Of a stretch of DNA of 64,000 nt, positions 22,741 to 36,100 are shown one piece after another. How positions within the stretch are numbered: position 1 is the first letter of the stretch; each line of letters starts with the position of its first letter. The stretch comes from Platanthera guangdongensis (lineage: Eukaryota > Streptophyta > Magnoliopsida > Asparagales > Orchidaceae): assembly GCA_039583875.1 (NCBI GenBank), contig CM077151.1, forward strand, positions 106,782,609-106,846,608, in the 5' to 3' direction. Under the pieces are notes generated by a model. The model was not told the DNA's origin and did no database searches. It was given only the letters and a program-made list of their open reading frames with translations. A program made the translations under genes and the position numbers.

Positions 22741-25700
22741 TGGACGCTTGTCACGTGTTGTTGGGCCGTCCATGGCTATACGACCGCGACGTGACACACT
22801 TTGGGAGATCCAACACGTACGAGTTTAAATTTAATGGCAAGGTCATTACGTTGAAGCCGACCGTTCCGAAAGAACCAGTAGTTGTGGCTAAGGACACCAC
22901 TATCCCAGTCGAGAGGAAAACATTGAGTCTAGTAGGTAAGAAGGAATTTGTGAAGGATTCATTTCTTGATGGAGTGTTGTATCCTTTAGTACTTATGAGT
23001 GCAACGACTAATTTGGGAGTGTTGGAAAACTTACCTAGTGAGCTCCGGGAGTTGTTGGAAGAATATAAGGATGTTTACCCGGATGAGCTACCTTCGACGT
23101 TGACACCACTTAGGGATATACAGCATGCGATAGACCTTATTCTTGGTTCGTCCCTACCCAACCAGCCCCATTATAGACTTCATCCCTCTGCCCATAAGGA
23201 GTTACAGACCCAGATTGAGGACCTATTGAAGAAGGGGTTCATTAGGACTAGCTTGAGCCCATGTGCGGTACCAGCCTTGCTTGCCCCCAAGAAGGATGGT
23301 ACATGGCGGATGTGTGTTGATAGCCGCACTATCAACAAGATTACTATCAAGTATAGGTTTCCTATTCCACGATTAGACGACCTCTTAGATGTCTTATCTG
23401 GCGCCACTATCTTTTCGAAGTTGGACTTACGGAGTGGCTATCACCAGATTAGGATCCGTGAGGGAGATGAATGGAAGACTGCGTTTAAGTCTAAGGACGG
23501 GTTATATGAGTGGCTCGTGATGCCCTTTGGGTTATCCAACGCCCCCAGTACCTTCTCCCGGATGATGACACATGTCTTTCAGTCATTCTTGGGGAAGTTT
23601 GTGGTCGTTTATTTCGATGACATCCTAGTCTACAGCACCACCGCTGACGAGCAAATTCCCCACATGAGAGCGACTCTTTCCACCTTGTGGAAGGAAACAT
23701 TATTTATAAACTTTAAGAAGTGCACTTTCTACGCTTCAGAGGTAGAGTTTTGGGTTATATAGTTGGGTCTGAGGGCATACGAGTTGATCCTGGTAAAGTT
23801 CAAGTGATACGGGAATGGCCTGAACCGACTAGCCTACGTGAGGTGCGTAGTTTCCATGGACTAGCTACTTTCTATCGCCGTTTCATACGAGACTTCAGTA
23901 GCATCATGGCCCCCATTATGGAGTGCATGGAGAAGGGCGAGTTCACTTGGACGAATTCTGCCACCCTTGCTTTCAACCGCATTAAGAAGCTTATGACCGA
24001 GGCACCTGTCTTGCGTATACCAGACTTCACCTAAGTGTTTGAGTTAACTTGTGATGCTTCTGGGGTGGGTGTTGGAGGTGTCTTGAGTCAGGAGGGGCAC
24101 CCAGTTAGTTACTTTAGTGAGAAGTTAACCGGCGCTAAGTTAAATTATTCAAACTACGATAGGGAGATTTATGCGGTTGTGTGGTGTTTGCACCATTGGA
24201 GGCACTATCTCCTCTCCAAGGAGTTTGTGATCCTCTCCGATCACGAAGCTTTGCGCTTCATCAATGGCCAGCATAAAATCAGCCCACGTCACGCTAAGTG
24301 GGTAGCTTTCCTACAAGGTTACACGTTTAACCTTAAGCTCCTTAAGGGGTCAGATAACCGAGTTGTGGAAGCTCTTAGTCGCCTTACCCTCTTGCTTTCC
24401 ACTATGGAGGTTAATGTTGTAGGTTTTGAACGCATTAAAGATGAGTACGCTACCTGCCCAGATTTTCAGGAATCCTATTTATCCGCTCAGGATAGCTCCC
24501 CCACGATGATAACTGCGTTTGTTATTAGAGACGGTTACCTCTTTAGGCATGGGAAGTTGTGTATCTCGCAGTCCTCTCTACGACTTCATATCATTTGGGA
24601 GCTGCATAGTGGAGGGTTGAGTGGTCACTTCGGTAGGGACAAGACAATTACGCTAGTTGAGGATAAATTCTATTGGCCAAAACTTAAGGCGATGATGGCA
24701 AGGGTAGTTAGTAGTTGTCGTACCTATCAGGTACCCAAGGGCACCAAGACCAACGTTGGATTATATACGCCCTTGCCTATCCCTTCCACACCATAGGAAG
24801 ACGTGAGTATGGATTTTGTTCTAGGCCTACCCACCACTTTACGCCGTCACAATTCTATTTTTGTAGTGGTGGATAGATTTTCTAAAATGGCGTATTTCAT
24901 TCCGTGTAGTAGGACCAATGACGCGTCTCACATGGCAAAATTGTATGTTAAGGACGTCGTTAGTCACCGTGGAGTGCCGGAGACAATAGTATCGGATAGG
25001 GATGTCAAGTTTACGAGTTATTTTTGGAAAACACTTTGGATTTTAATGGGTACCAAATTATTGTTTTTCGCCGCCTACCATCCACAAACTGATGGGCAGA
25101 CGGAAGTGGTTAATCGGGGCTTGGGAAATCTTCTTCGTTGTCTTGTGAGCGATCACAAGGGCACTTGGGACTTACTTCTTCCCCATGCCCAATTGGCCTA
25201 CAATAATTCCAAAAATAGGTCCACGGGGTTGTCTCCCAATGAGATTGTCCACGGGTACAAGGCCCCTGTGCCACTTGACTTAGTTCTGTTGCCTCCAACG
25301 TACAAAGCAAGTCAATTCGCACAATCCTTCGCCCAACACATTCATGACCTACACGCTCGTATACGGGCTACCTTGGCTACTCAATACGAGTCTTATCAAG
25401 TGCACGCTAATCAACTAAGGAGAGTGTCAAACTTTAATGTTGGCGATCTGGTCTTAGTCCGGTTAGTTCCCGAACGATTTCCCACTGGCACCGTTAAAAC
25501 GTTAGCACCAAAGTGCACCGGCCCTTTTCGGATTCTTAAGAAGCTAGGTGTTAATGTTTTCGTTTTGGATTTGCCTGCTGATTGGGGAATCTCCCCCATT
25601 TTTAATGTCTCGAATTTAACGTTGTTTGTTTCGCCTCCACAAGAGTTGAATTCTTTGTCGTCCTCTCCCTCCGCTAAAATTTCTAATGGGTTGGGGAGTG

Positions 25701-26155
25701 GTAGTTCGGATGATCTCTCTCTTACGGTCCCCACAGGTATATCATCAGATGGTGAGTTGCATTCCTTTATTCCTACTGCTAACATGTTCCCCAGGTTTCC
25801 CAAGACATTTCTTACTCCAGAAAGGATACTTGCGGCTGAGGCACTTGCTACTATTGATAGTGATACCTACCGCTTCCACATACGTTGGCGTGACCGCCCC
25901 CCTTCGGATGACTCATGGGTACTCGAGACGGAGCTTAGACGCCTGTATGCTGCTCTTCTCCACCACTACTTCTTCGACCACGCATCAGAGATACGTGATT
26001 TTGAGAGGGGGAGGATTGATGTCGCGGCCTCGCCACCACTACTTTATGATGATCTGATTGCCGAGGCGTTACAACATAAAGACTTTCGGAGTCATGATGA
26101 TGATAACAGAAGACAGCGTTATAACCTCCGCCCGCGGCGTGCTAAGCCCACTTGA
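22680..26155 (+). pseudogene. pol: pol of G2: RT, RNase H, integrase, chromodomain-like tail
   Basis: First frame 22680-23762: protease end ([11 protein letters not shown]), then RT with [50 protein letters not shown] and catalytic YFDDILVYS near 23610. A frameshift near 23740 leads to [15 protein letters not shown] and RNase H (LTCDASGVGVGGVL). The TAA at 24032 and TAG at 24794 are in-frame point stops. The integrase zinc finger ends CRTYQ, where CRTCQ is usual. The catalytic core has MDFVLGLPTTLRRHNSIFVV, SDRDVKFTSYFW and YHPQTDGQTEVVN. The C-terminus RFHIRWRDRPPSDDSW resembles a chromodomain core, and the last 46 codons lie inside the 3' LTR. Confidence 0.92.
26001..26016 (+). other. Polypurine tract of G2, within the pol frame
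   Basis: TTGAGAGGGGGAGGAT directly before the 3' LTR. It codes for part of FERGRID in pol, so the replication signal and coding sequence overlap. The same tract, with GAGCG for GAGAG, occurs in G5. Confidence 0.88.
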
Positions 26156-27108
26156 AGGCTTATTTTAATTTATGCGCTTACGTTATTTTATTTACCTTTT
26201 ATATTTGCGAATATAAAATTATTCCATGCTTGGGTAATAATTTTATATTCATGAGAGGACCTTTTATTTTGTTATTTCCTGCATTTAAACATTTTGGTGT
26301 GTATTTAGCCTTCCGGATGGATGAGATTTCATCTCCATTTTGGACGGTTAAATGTGTGTTTGTAACTCCTATGTGCTTGTAACTCCTATGTGTTTGTAAC
26401 TCCTATATAAGGAGACCTCTTTATGAGAATTAATAGATAAGAAGAAGAAGAATTTGAATCCAAAGAAACTCCCTAGGAGATATTCGGCCAAGGAGAGACT
26501 CCAAGCCGCCGGCCTTGTGGTGTGAAGCCCCCCCTGCTTCTGTCCTCCCCTCTTCGGTGCGACACCGTCGTTGCTTCCTTCGGTGTGACTCCAAGGAAGA
26601 AGGTTGCAGCCCCATTCGGTGTGGCGGTGGTGGATCCGTGGAGAGAGTTATTCTCCCACCTTATCAAGCGTGTTCATGAAAACTGGGTTGGGTAATTTCT
26701 CCCCTCTCATCTTTGTGTTTTCTTGATAGTATTGTGGAGGTTGAACAACCGTTGTTTCCGTGATTTTTAAATTCAATCGCTCGCCATTTCTAATTCGATT
26801 TCATCGTTTTCGAACTTCTTTAAATTCGGATCGGGTAGATCCAATTTGCTTGAGTGAATCTTGGCCTATAGCCTTGATTTTGCTCTCAAAAAGGATTGGC
26901 AACCTTTGCGTTAGTTTGGGGAATCATCTGACTCTTTTTCTTGATCGTTATTTATATTCGATCACTCCTCTTTGTTGTTTTATGTGATGCGTTTGATCCG
27001 AACCGTAACGAGTCGCTAGATGCTTGTGTAGGAGCGGTAGATCTAATGCGTGTTGGGATTGGTTGGGTTACTTGTGTCCGTGGCACTCTCCGAATGATCC
27101 CCACGTCA
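26017..27108 (+). repeat. 3' LTR of G2 (1092 bp)
   Basis: Near-identical to 19921-21015, differing by a few percent by eye. A TATATAAGG occurs at 26405-26413, after three repeats of TGTAACTCCTATGT-like sequence. Confidence 0.95.
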
Positions 27109-27113
27109 GAAGC

Positions 27114-27509
27114 ATCAAAGTCTGAGCAAGACTCATGACCTGAGCAATAAGAAGAACTAGGTAGAATGATCTGGACCAGGCTGATCCTGGCATGATTCTT
27201 CTTCTTCTGGTGTAGCTATCAGCCCATAGCATCTGCATTCACCTTCCTCAGCTTCATCCACCTCTGAGTCACTATATGAGTGTGACAGAGGGGCCCTGAT
27301 CTCCATTCTTGCATCTGCATAGTCATCATCATCTACAAGTGCTACCAACAGTCCAATGTGGTCCTTGCTCTCACTGCAGACTTGAAACTTCATTGATCTC
27401 CACTCCATATGGTTCTTCTTTGAACCCACCAATGCAAACCTTTTTGCTATCCTTTGAGGTCTACTTAAACTGTTAAGTACTTTTTGAGTAACCTCCCTCT
27501 GATATCACT
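27114..27509 (-). pseudogene. gag N-terminal part and PBS of C2
   Basis: Minus-strand frame 27157-27432 starts MVGSKKNHMEWRSMKF, matching the C1 gag start MGSYENHKELGSMKL. It jumps quickly to an acidic region ending ECRCYGLIATPEEEE, like ECQCQGLMALTES of C1. Most of the capsid-type domain between them is missing, so gag has an internal deletion. The PBS is at 27497-27507 (TGATATCAGAG on the minus strand). G2 cuts the gene at 27113. Confidence 0.82.
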
Positions 27510-30500
27510 TGAAAGTCTTAAATTCAAGGATAGTTAAATCACCTAGAGGGGGGAGAATAGGTTATTAGTCTCTTTGAGTCTATCTTTTGTTTTCTTTATA
27601 ATATCTTGTTGTTTTCTTTTATCTTTCAGCTTAGGGTGATCTAGAGCTTGTCCTTAACACCTGTAAATAAGAAAAGAAAAACAACCACAGAAAAGCACAC
27701 TGAGATTTATAGTGGTTCTCCAATTGGGTACATCCACTTTTCCTCCCACCTATCCAACTAACTTATTGGACTAGGCACAAATTCCTCCAAACTGCTCCTA
27801 AGAGCTTACACCATAGATCCCGCAGGATCTCCAAGTCTCCTCCAAGACTCACTTCTCAGCCACAAAGGCCTACACTCAGTGGTCAGCAGACGACCTACCT
27901 CAGGCTATTAAGCCCTACACTCAGGCTGGGAGGACAGCCCTATCTTAGATCCATAAAGTATCCTACCTCAGAGCTCTAAAGTGCTCCTACACTCAGTGAC
28001 CCATAAGCCACCTACCTCAACCTTATCTCTAAGGCCTACAGCTCAGGCTTTTCAGCCCTACAAGTTCAGGCACAAGGCCCTACTCTCAGAGTGCTGCAGC
28101 ACTCTTACAACTCAGTACCCCTCCAGGTACCTACCTCAGTGCCCCTCCAGGCACCTACATCTCAGTGACAAACTTATCACCTACCTCAGGCACAAAGGCC
28201 CTACACTCAGAGAGCAGCACTCTTATACCTCAGGCAATTAAGCCTTACAGCTCAGATCCACACTTGGATCCTACCTCATTACCCCAACAGGGCACCTACA
28301 GCTCAGTGACTAAATAGTCACCTACAACTCAGATTCAGGTCAACTAAATCCTACAGTATGAAGGTGGGTTGATGGATATTGTTGATATAAGAGATATTTC
28401 TCTATGTCAAGTTTCTTGACTAAGATAGACTCAGACCAACAGTGACTACAGGAATTTATTTCCTGAGTCTACCTTCACTGAACTAAGATATACTTAGTCC
28501 TAACTACTTCCACAGCAACAAGTAATTACTTGTACTGGAAGTTACTTGCATAGCAATGTTCTGCCACTTCCTGTACTGAGACTGAAGCTCAGCCCTAACT
28601 ACTTCTTCACAACACCAGGGTTTTTCCTTCTAGTCAGTGAAGTTACTGCAGCCAACTGTTGCTACCTGAGCTGAGAAAATCACAGCTCTAACTTTACAGA
28701 CTGGAATAGCTATGCCTCTTGCTCCTTTCCTAGGCTGAGGTGATTTAGCCCTAGCTTTGACTCCTGGGGAATAGTCCCCTGAGTCTTCCTTCAGCTTCTT
28801 CAAGCTTTCTTTTCTTCACAGCTTCCAGATAAAGATCTTCAGGTGCTTATGTTGCTAAACTGTGAAGAACCTGCAGCAAGGGTCGGCCCTTGGCTGCTAC
28901 CTTTTCCCTCAGAGAAAATACTTTGAACTAGCTTGCTGGTGCAGGTGAGAATGGCACCAGCAATCTTGCTGTTGAAGGCCTTGATTCAACAGCTAACTTA
29001 CTCTCTGTCTTGTAGACTTGAGCTTCCTGTTCTTCAGCTGCACAATAATGTCAGAGAAGAAGACTAACTTGATTTCTTTTTCCTGAAGTTTTTTTCCTTT
29101 GTACGCCTCTTTTATTTTATTGATTTTTGACTCAACGGCTCTTGACCAGTGGGCCCCACATAATTAATGGCCTGCGACAACTTGCTTTAACACCAACTGC
29201 CATACAGTAGGTCTGTGACAACATTTGTCACGTACTGTAGCCATCCCACCACTAATTTGAATTTTTTTGACTTGTTGACTTGCAGACGTCATCAGCTGTG
29301 GACTTAGCTAAAAATCAAACACCAATAGCATAGGCGCTGAGTGAGTAAGCATCACTCAACGCCAAAACACTTAGACAGATTTACTGTCTCATGGCGTTGA
29401 GTGAGTAACCTTCACTCACCACCAAACTACTTAGAATATAAAACTATTTCTAGGCGTTGAGTGATTCAGCTTCACTCAACGCCAACTTACTTTATCAGCT
29501 ATCTACTGCTTGGCATTGAGTGTGTGAGCATCACTCAACGCCAAACTCCTTAGACAAGATTCTGTCTTCACTAGGCATTGACAGCGTTGAGTGAGCAACC
29601 TTCACTCAAAGCTTTTTTCCTTAACCATTTTTTTGCTTAACTGTCTCAGCACTTTCTTGTTCTCTGCTGAGACAAACACTTATCTCAGCAGTTATGCTGA
29701 GACAAACACTTGTCTAAGCGGTTATGCTGTGACAAACACTTATCTCAACTATTATGCTGAGACTAACACTTTTCTCAGCTGTTATGTTGAGACAAACACT
29801 TGTCTCTGTAATTCTTTCTTCACAGCTGAGATTGTTTTCTATCACAGCAGTTTCTTCTCAGCGGTCTCAATGTTTTCTTCTTCTCATCTGAGACTGTCTT
29901 CTTGATGGAGACGACAGCCCGCAACATTTTAAAGACGGCGACGGCATGCTTACGGATGACCATGTGGAGCGTCGCCATAATATTCGTCCTGAACGCAAAC
30001 CAATATATTAATAATTAATAATAATTTATTAATAATTATTATTAATTATTAAGTCATTTTCATGTTTTATTTTATTTTAAGCATTTTTATTTTTATTACA
30101 TTTAAATAATTCATGTTATGATGGGTGCATATAACCATCATAACTTTCATTTTGAATTTTGAATTTTGAATTTTGAATGGAGGGAGATTGAGTGATGTAG
30201 GCTATATATAGCCATGTTATGAAGGAATAATTAGAGAATGAAAAAAAGAAATCCTAAGAATTCAAGATTTGAATTTTCCCCCTCTTTCCTCTTTCCCTCT
30301 AAGGCAAATTTCGACCTCCTCCTTCCTCCTCCACTCTTTGGCCGCCGTCCAACCTTCTCCCCCTCTCTATTCTCATTTTCCTCTCCTCCAAAAAAACCGA
30401 GCACCCCTCTTCATCACCTCCAATAGCCGACTTCTTCTCTTATCAACCAAAGATCTCGGCCAAGGCGTGAAGCGACGAAGGCGGACAAGTTCCTCTCCAT

Positions 30501-31707
30501 CCGGCGAGACTCTGGCGGAGTCGTTGAAGGGCGATCCAAGTAGAGAAAAAAATACCGGAATCATCCATTCCGGTTGGGTAACGAAATATTTCTACTCCAT
30601 GTGTGTTTCCCTCTAGTTAATTCTTGTGGTGGAAATTCTTGGCGTTGCATTTTGAAGCATTGAATAATCGTGGTTTTTCCTTCGACTGGTTTGTGTTTAT
30701 CTTGATTGATTTAATTTCTATAAGGTTTGGCGAACCTTCGTTTTCTTTTGTTGGGAGAGATCTACCTTTTCTAAATCGTTACTTTTGGTAGATCTCTTTT
30801 GGTACAACACCGCTCGTTCGGACCGGGTGGGTCCTTTTAGCCGGAAAAAATATTGGCATATCGCCTCTATTCAACCCTAATCGGTTTGGCTAGAATTAAT
30901 TAACATGGTGTTGCGTAGAACGATTGTGCGAGTGTAGGATTTGGATCATTAGAGAGGCAAACGTGTCATCCGTAGATATATTCAGTGTCAACGTGCAAGC
31001 CTGCATCACTTCTGTCTCAGCGGTTTCTTCTCAGCGGTTTTGCTGAAACCAACATTTCTCTCAGCACTTTTGCATAGAGCTTCTCAGCTGTCTCGGCGCT
31101 TTTGCCTTAGGCAAAATCTTCCTGCTCCTCTGGCATTGAGAGCGTTGAGTGTGTCCTCATCACTCAACGCTTTTTGCCTTAGCCCAATTTCTGAACTTAG
31201 TTCGACTAATTGAACTGAGTTCGACGAATGGTGAACACAGCTCGACGAACTCTGAACTCAGTTCAACGAATTTTCTGAACTGAGCTCAATGAACTCAGAG
31301 TCTCAAACTCTGAACTTAGTTCAACGAATGGTGAGCTCAGCTCGACGAACTATGAACTCAGTTCGACGAATTTCTGAATTGAGTTTTACTCACAGCCTTT
31401 TGTTGTATGGCATTAAGTGTGTCTTCATCATTCAACGTATGTGGACTTAGACAGATTTCTGTCAGCCCACATCATAGGTAAGAGTTTAGCTGACTTGTCC
31501 ACTTAGGCCACTTCCCGTCTTTCCAGCATCTTCACTTGATGTCCACCTTTCTGCCTTATGACCACCTGTCATATCACTAGACTTGTTCCATGGAACATCC
31601 TGCACATGATGAGCTTAAATAACATCAAATACAACTATGCACTTAGTCTTGATGGTGATGTCTCTTCAAATCCAATCTAGGGAACATTGTGGGCAATGGA
31701 CCAAACA
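27510..31707 (-). repeat. 5' LTR of C2, interrupted by S1
   Basis: Corresponds to 13894-16984 once S1 (29903-31008) is removed. On the minus strand it starts TGTTTGGTCC at 31707 and ends GACTTTCA. Carries the same inverted-repeat arrays as the 3' LTR. Flanked on the right by the CTATA duplication. Confidence 0.93.
29903..31008 (+). mobile_element. S1: solo LTR of a CRM-like element
   Basis: TGATGGAG at the left and CCTGCATCA at the right, flanked by the 5-bp duplication CTTCT (29898-29902, 31009-31013). Its first 110 bp read as a pol C-terminus with HNIRPERKPIY before a stop, parallel to the RYNLRPRRAKPT end in G2. A TATA box is near 30200. A solo LTR usually reflects recombination between the two LTRs of an inserted element. 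Confidence 0.9.
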
Positions 31708-31712
31708 CTATA

Positions 31713-32532
31713 AATCGACTCTAAATGAGACCGACACATCGAAAGGACACTTACCAACTAGGACTTACCTGACAAGGTTTCAAAGAGGGTCAACAAATGA
31801 CTTGGACTGTATAAGGACATTGAAAGGGTTAAGGAAGGTGCGACGCGATCAAAACAATGGGACGCACAAGGTGTCGCAACGAATAAAATGACTCGATAGT
31901 TAAAGTGACATGACCACTACATTTGTTTATCCACCCTACGGGATAAAAATTGGGAGTAATGGTTCTAGGTGAAACACACGTCACAATCCAAGAAAATAAA
32001 TTAGAAATTCAAAAACAAGTTGTAAGGGAAATTTAAACTTGTCAAACTCACAAAATATGGTAAAAATTTAGAAGAAACGGAGCAAGAGGGAGAGCAAAAA
32101 CACCACTTGTCTCGATTTCTACTCCCATCGGTCTTCCAATTTACTCCATGTCGTGGATCTAGCCAAAAGAAGGTGCGGGGAAGCGGAATCTACAATAATT
32201 TGGCCAAAAGAGAGGTTAGGGCCAAAAACCCTAAAGAAAAACTTCTACGAAATGAGAAATACTTACCGCGAACATGAAGATCTCGGTGAGAGCTTTTCTG
32301 GATCTATGCTCGTTTTGCGATTCCGAGCACCGTAGCTCCGACGGCGGCGATCTGAAGCTTCACAACTTAGAACCCTCGTCGTCACTCTCGCTCTCTAGTT
32401 CAATTAAGAAGAAGTTGAAGTTGTTCTATTTATCCTTAAGTATAGTTGCTCTATTTATCCTTAAGTATATGAATATATATACATATATATATACATATAC
32501 ATATATATATATATATATACATATATATATAC

Positions 32533-32605
<73 letters not shown>

Positions 32606-32619
32606 CATGTATATATATA

Positions 32620-32698
<79 letters not shown>

Positions 32699-33122
32699 CT
32701 AAACAGGAAGGAGGCTGGTTATTTAAGTATGGGTGCGTGGAAAACGAAAATAGAGGCTTAAGATGGCTCTGAATCGAAAAGTGATCAACATGGAAGTTGT
32801 TGATCTCGTCGAGAAGAACAAAATCCATGTTAACTATTTTTCTAAATAATGCCATTTTAACCCTCAAAATGGCGCCCGAAAGCAAGCTGAAACGAATTTC
32901 TCGAGAAGGACCTACATTACTCGAGAACAAGCTTAGAGTTCTCGAGAACTAGCTTCAGGATTTCCCGGGAAGGATCTACAGTACTCGAGAACAAGCTTAG
33001 AGTTTGAAACCCCGTTGCAACAACCTACCGCTACTGAGAAACAGGCGTGAAGATTTGGTTGGGGTGTACGGTCTACAGGCCTTGTAGATTTTGGTTGTAC
33101 CACCCGTGGTGCAGGTTGCCTT
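31713..33122 (-). mobile_element. G6: Tekay-type LTR, right piece (minus strand)
   Basis: In reverse it aligns with the G3 LTR over the promoter and leader: GGGCGCCATTTTGAGGGTTA with GGGCGCCTTTTTGAGGGTCA, then GTTAACATG and CTCTATTTTCGTTTTC. The TATA region is replaced by the long (AT)n at 32465-32694. CTCGAG words occur at 32890-33000, upstream of the promoter in the LTR's own direction. The LTR start is not reached, since G3 is inserted at 33122. Confidence 0.82.
32465..32694. repeat. (AT)n microsatellite with ATAC interruptions
   Basis: About 230 bp of alternating AT, interrupted by ACAT in the left half and pure in the right. A 20-bp TCTATTTATCCTTAAGTATA stretch is doubled just before it. 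It stands where G3 has a short (AT)n TATA region. Open frames of Tyr-Ile repeats here are artefacts. Confidence 0.97.
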
Positions 33123-36100
33123 TGTAATGCCCCCGATTTTTTCGATGATTTTATTTGAATGGGCACTGTCATATTTATGAAGTCGTGGCATTAATTTTAA
33201 TGTCGAGTTGACGGCGCAATGTCGTTAAGTTATTTTCGCGTTCGTGCGGTCGAGTCGGCCTAATTCTTGTTGTAATGGGAAAATTTTGCATTTGGAATTT
33301 AAGTTGAGTAATTTTATACTTGCTCAGCAAGTTTCGTCGCGATCCGAGTGATATTTGGGCCTCGGCGATTTTCCGAAGTTTTGTGGAATTTATGTTCGTC
33401 ATAAACTTTAAAAATTTATATCTCGAGAATGGCTCGTCGGATTTTGGTTTTGACTTCGTCGTTGTGTTTGTAGCGTCAGTGTTCGTCTACGGTGCGAGTT
33501 TCGTTTAATTCGGCGCATGTTTGGGCCTCTGTTTTGAACTCGTGTTTTTTATTCAAAAATATATAAATATGATTATTTTAATATATTATAGTACTATTCA
33601 AAAATATATTTTACTATTCATTTATATAGTTTAATTTTTTAGACATATTTGCAAAATCTACTGTTCACGCAAATAAATTGTCTCATACCCGAGTGATCGT
33701 TTCATTGTACTCGAGTGAACGTTTCATTGTACTCAAGTGAACGTTTCATTGTACTCGAGTGATCGTTTAATTATACTCGAGTGAACGTTTCATTGTACTC
33801 GAGTGAACGTTTCATTGTACTCGAGTGATCGTTTCAATGTACTCGAGTGAACGTTTCATTATACTCGAGTGAATGTTTCATTGTACTCGAATGAATGTTT
33901 CACTGTACTCGAGTGATGGTTTCATTGTACTCGAGTGAACGTTTCATTGTACTCGAGTGAACGTTTCAGTGTACTCGAGTGATCGTTTCAGTGTACTCGA
34001 GTGAACGTTTCATTGTACTCGAGTGATCGTTTCATTGTACTCGAGTGATCGTTTCACTGTACTCGAGTGATCGTTTCACTGTACTCGAGTGATCGTTTTT
34101 GTGTACTCGAGTGATCGTTTCACTATAATCGAGTGATTGTTTCACTGTACTTGAGTGATCGTTTCACTGTACTCGAGTGATCGTTGCAGTTTGCGTTCGG
34201 GCGCCTTTTTGAGGGTCAAAACGGTGTCGTATAAAAAATGGTTAACATGACATTTGTTCGTCTCGATGAGATATACAACTTTTATGTTGGGCACTTTTCG
34301 ATTTGAAACCATCCTAAATCTCTATTTTCGTTTTCTGCGCACCCGTTCGTAAATAGTCTGTTTTTAGACAAAATTATTTATAATTACATATATATATATA
34401 TATACTCTTATACAGAGAAAAAACTTCATCTTCTCCAAAATTCTGAACCAATCCAGAGAGACGGAGGCGTGAGAGAAGAAGTCGTTCGTGAATCTTCTGG
34501 TGGCCTCCAACGGTGCTTCGGTGCTCAAAATCTTCAACTGAATATAGATCTGTAAAGCTCTCGTCGAGAGCTATGCCATCGTGGTAAAACTTCTCCCGTT
34601 TCTTGAGTTTTCTTGTTAGGGTTTTTCGGCTCTAACCTCTATTTCGGCCATTTTTTGTTTAGATTTCAACTTCCCCCATCTTCTTTTGCCCCGATCTGCG
34701 ACGTGGAGTGATTTGGAGGATTTTTTTCGGGAAAACCAAGGCAAGCGGTGGTTCTACTCCCCTCTTCTCTTCTTTCTCATGATCTATTGCAACTCCTAAT
34801 TTCATTTGTTATTATCGTAAATTTCTTGTTAAAGTATAGTGTGGCCTAAATCTTTTGCCTATATCAACTTGTTCACAATATTTTTGTTTATTCTAAGTTT
34901 AACCTTGTAAAGTGATTCTTATTTTGATGATATCGTTGTATCTTGCGCATGTTAACCGTTCCTTAACAATTATATATGACGCGTTAGAGTTTCATTTAGG
35001 ATTTTAAATCGTTTCTAAAGGTTGATCAACCGCATCTTAAATCTAGAAATGTCAAGTAGAATCTGACGTGCCAAATCTCGAGGTATATGTGGTGGTTTTT
35101 TTGTGGGTTTTCTTGATTGTGGGAGTTGGTGGATGAAACCACCTCCGCAATGTTGATTCCTTTATTAGTACCTTGTGGAAGTCTACCAGGTTTTTGGGTG
35201 TCTGCTGTGTATGGTGGAGAGTATGAGACTCCCTCGTAGTTAGACAGATATTATATTCGTGAGGGTGTGTCCAGTTGAGTGACCACCTCGCCCGTGTTTT
35301 TGGGTAGAGTCGACCACAGGTGCCTAATAAAGGTTTTGTACTTCTTCCTTATGATTTACTCATGTTGTCGCCTTATAGCCTCGTGCGTCTAGTGTACTCT
35401 TATTGTACGTGACGAATCACGTAAGAGATCTTTTCCTATTGATGCCTTGTTTTTTTTGTACTTTATTTCAGTGTTTTTGGTCTTGGGTTGGTACCCCTTT
35501 TGACATTTATTTATTTTGGCTTATTTTTCTGCCACCATTTGTACCTTCTTGCTAAGGTGCTCTGTCTTTAGAATGCCTCGTGTTCAGAGCAGTAGCAGAT
35601 AGCAGAGCTGGTTTTGGAGTTTCTGGGCGGCAGTGTTAGTCGTGGTTGTTGCCTCGTCTTAGCGAGGTAGATTGTTGTTTATTTTGTTTTACTGGTTCAG
35701 ACATACTATTCTGTATGTGGGTTCGTGTCAGTTTGTTGACGCCCACAGAATTGTTATTTTTAGATACTTGCTAGCTGCTTAGTTTTCTATATGTGGATGT
35801 GGATTACTTGCTCTCTGGGATGATTTATGCTAGGAATGCATGTTAGGTATTTTCAAGAATAAAATCTACTACTATTACTTCATGCATTGCATAATTTAAA
35901 ACTCTAACTTGTTATATTTAGCGACCGTAAAAGCTATCTTTACTACTATTATAAATTTAGTGTCTTACATAGCATGAGTTGTTCTTTGGGGACGTTGAAT
36001 ACTTATGTAGGATGTTGGAGTCAATCTAAACAAGTATCTTCCGCAGCGTATAATTATATTTTGATTCATGGACTAGATGAGCCACTAAGACGAGGGATAC

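Larger units (their letters stand above)
19921..27108 (+). mobile_element. G2: CRM-like chromovirus (centromeric-retrotransposon type)
   Basis: Complete element with LTRs 19921-21015 and 26017-27108, termini TGATG and ACGTCA, and target duplication GAAGC (19916-19920, 27109-27113). The pol frame runs into the 3' LTR, ending at 26155, a feature described for CRM group elements. Coding regions contain frameshifts and two or more stops, so it is not autonomous. It is inserted in the gag of C2 in the opposite orientation. Assignment to CRM rests on LTR termini and the pol-LTR overlap; a phylogeny would settle it. Confidence 0.9.
13894..31707 (-). mobile_element. C2: SIRE/Maximus-like copia, pol deleted (minus strand)
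   Basis: Both LTRs are present in minus orientation: 3' LTR 13894-16984, 5' LTR 27510-31707. Target duplication CTATA at 13889-13893 and 31708-31712. PBS at 27497-27507 and polypurine tract at 16985-16998 are both present. The internal part, without the nested G2, is only about 3.3 kb. It holds gag pieces and the first residues of protease, then no RT, RNase H or integrase, so it is a non-autonomous deletion derivative. It hosts G2 in gag and S1 in its 5' LTR. Confidence 0.93.

Noticed and set aside
32274..32702. Tyr-Ile-rich ORFs on both strands
   Set aside because: Direct translation of the (AT)n microsatellite.
33684..34190. CRISPR-like array of 22-bp units
   Set aside because: Units are contiguous tandem repeats without unique spacers, in a plant LTR. 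Not CRISPR.
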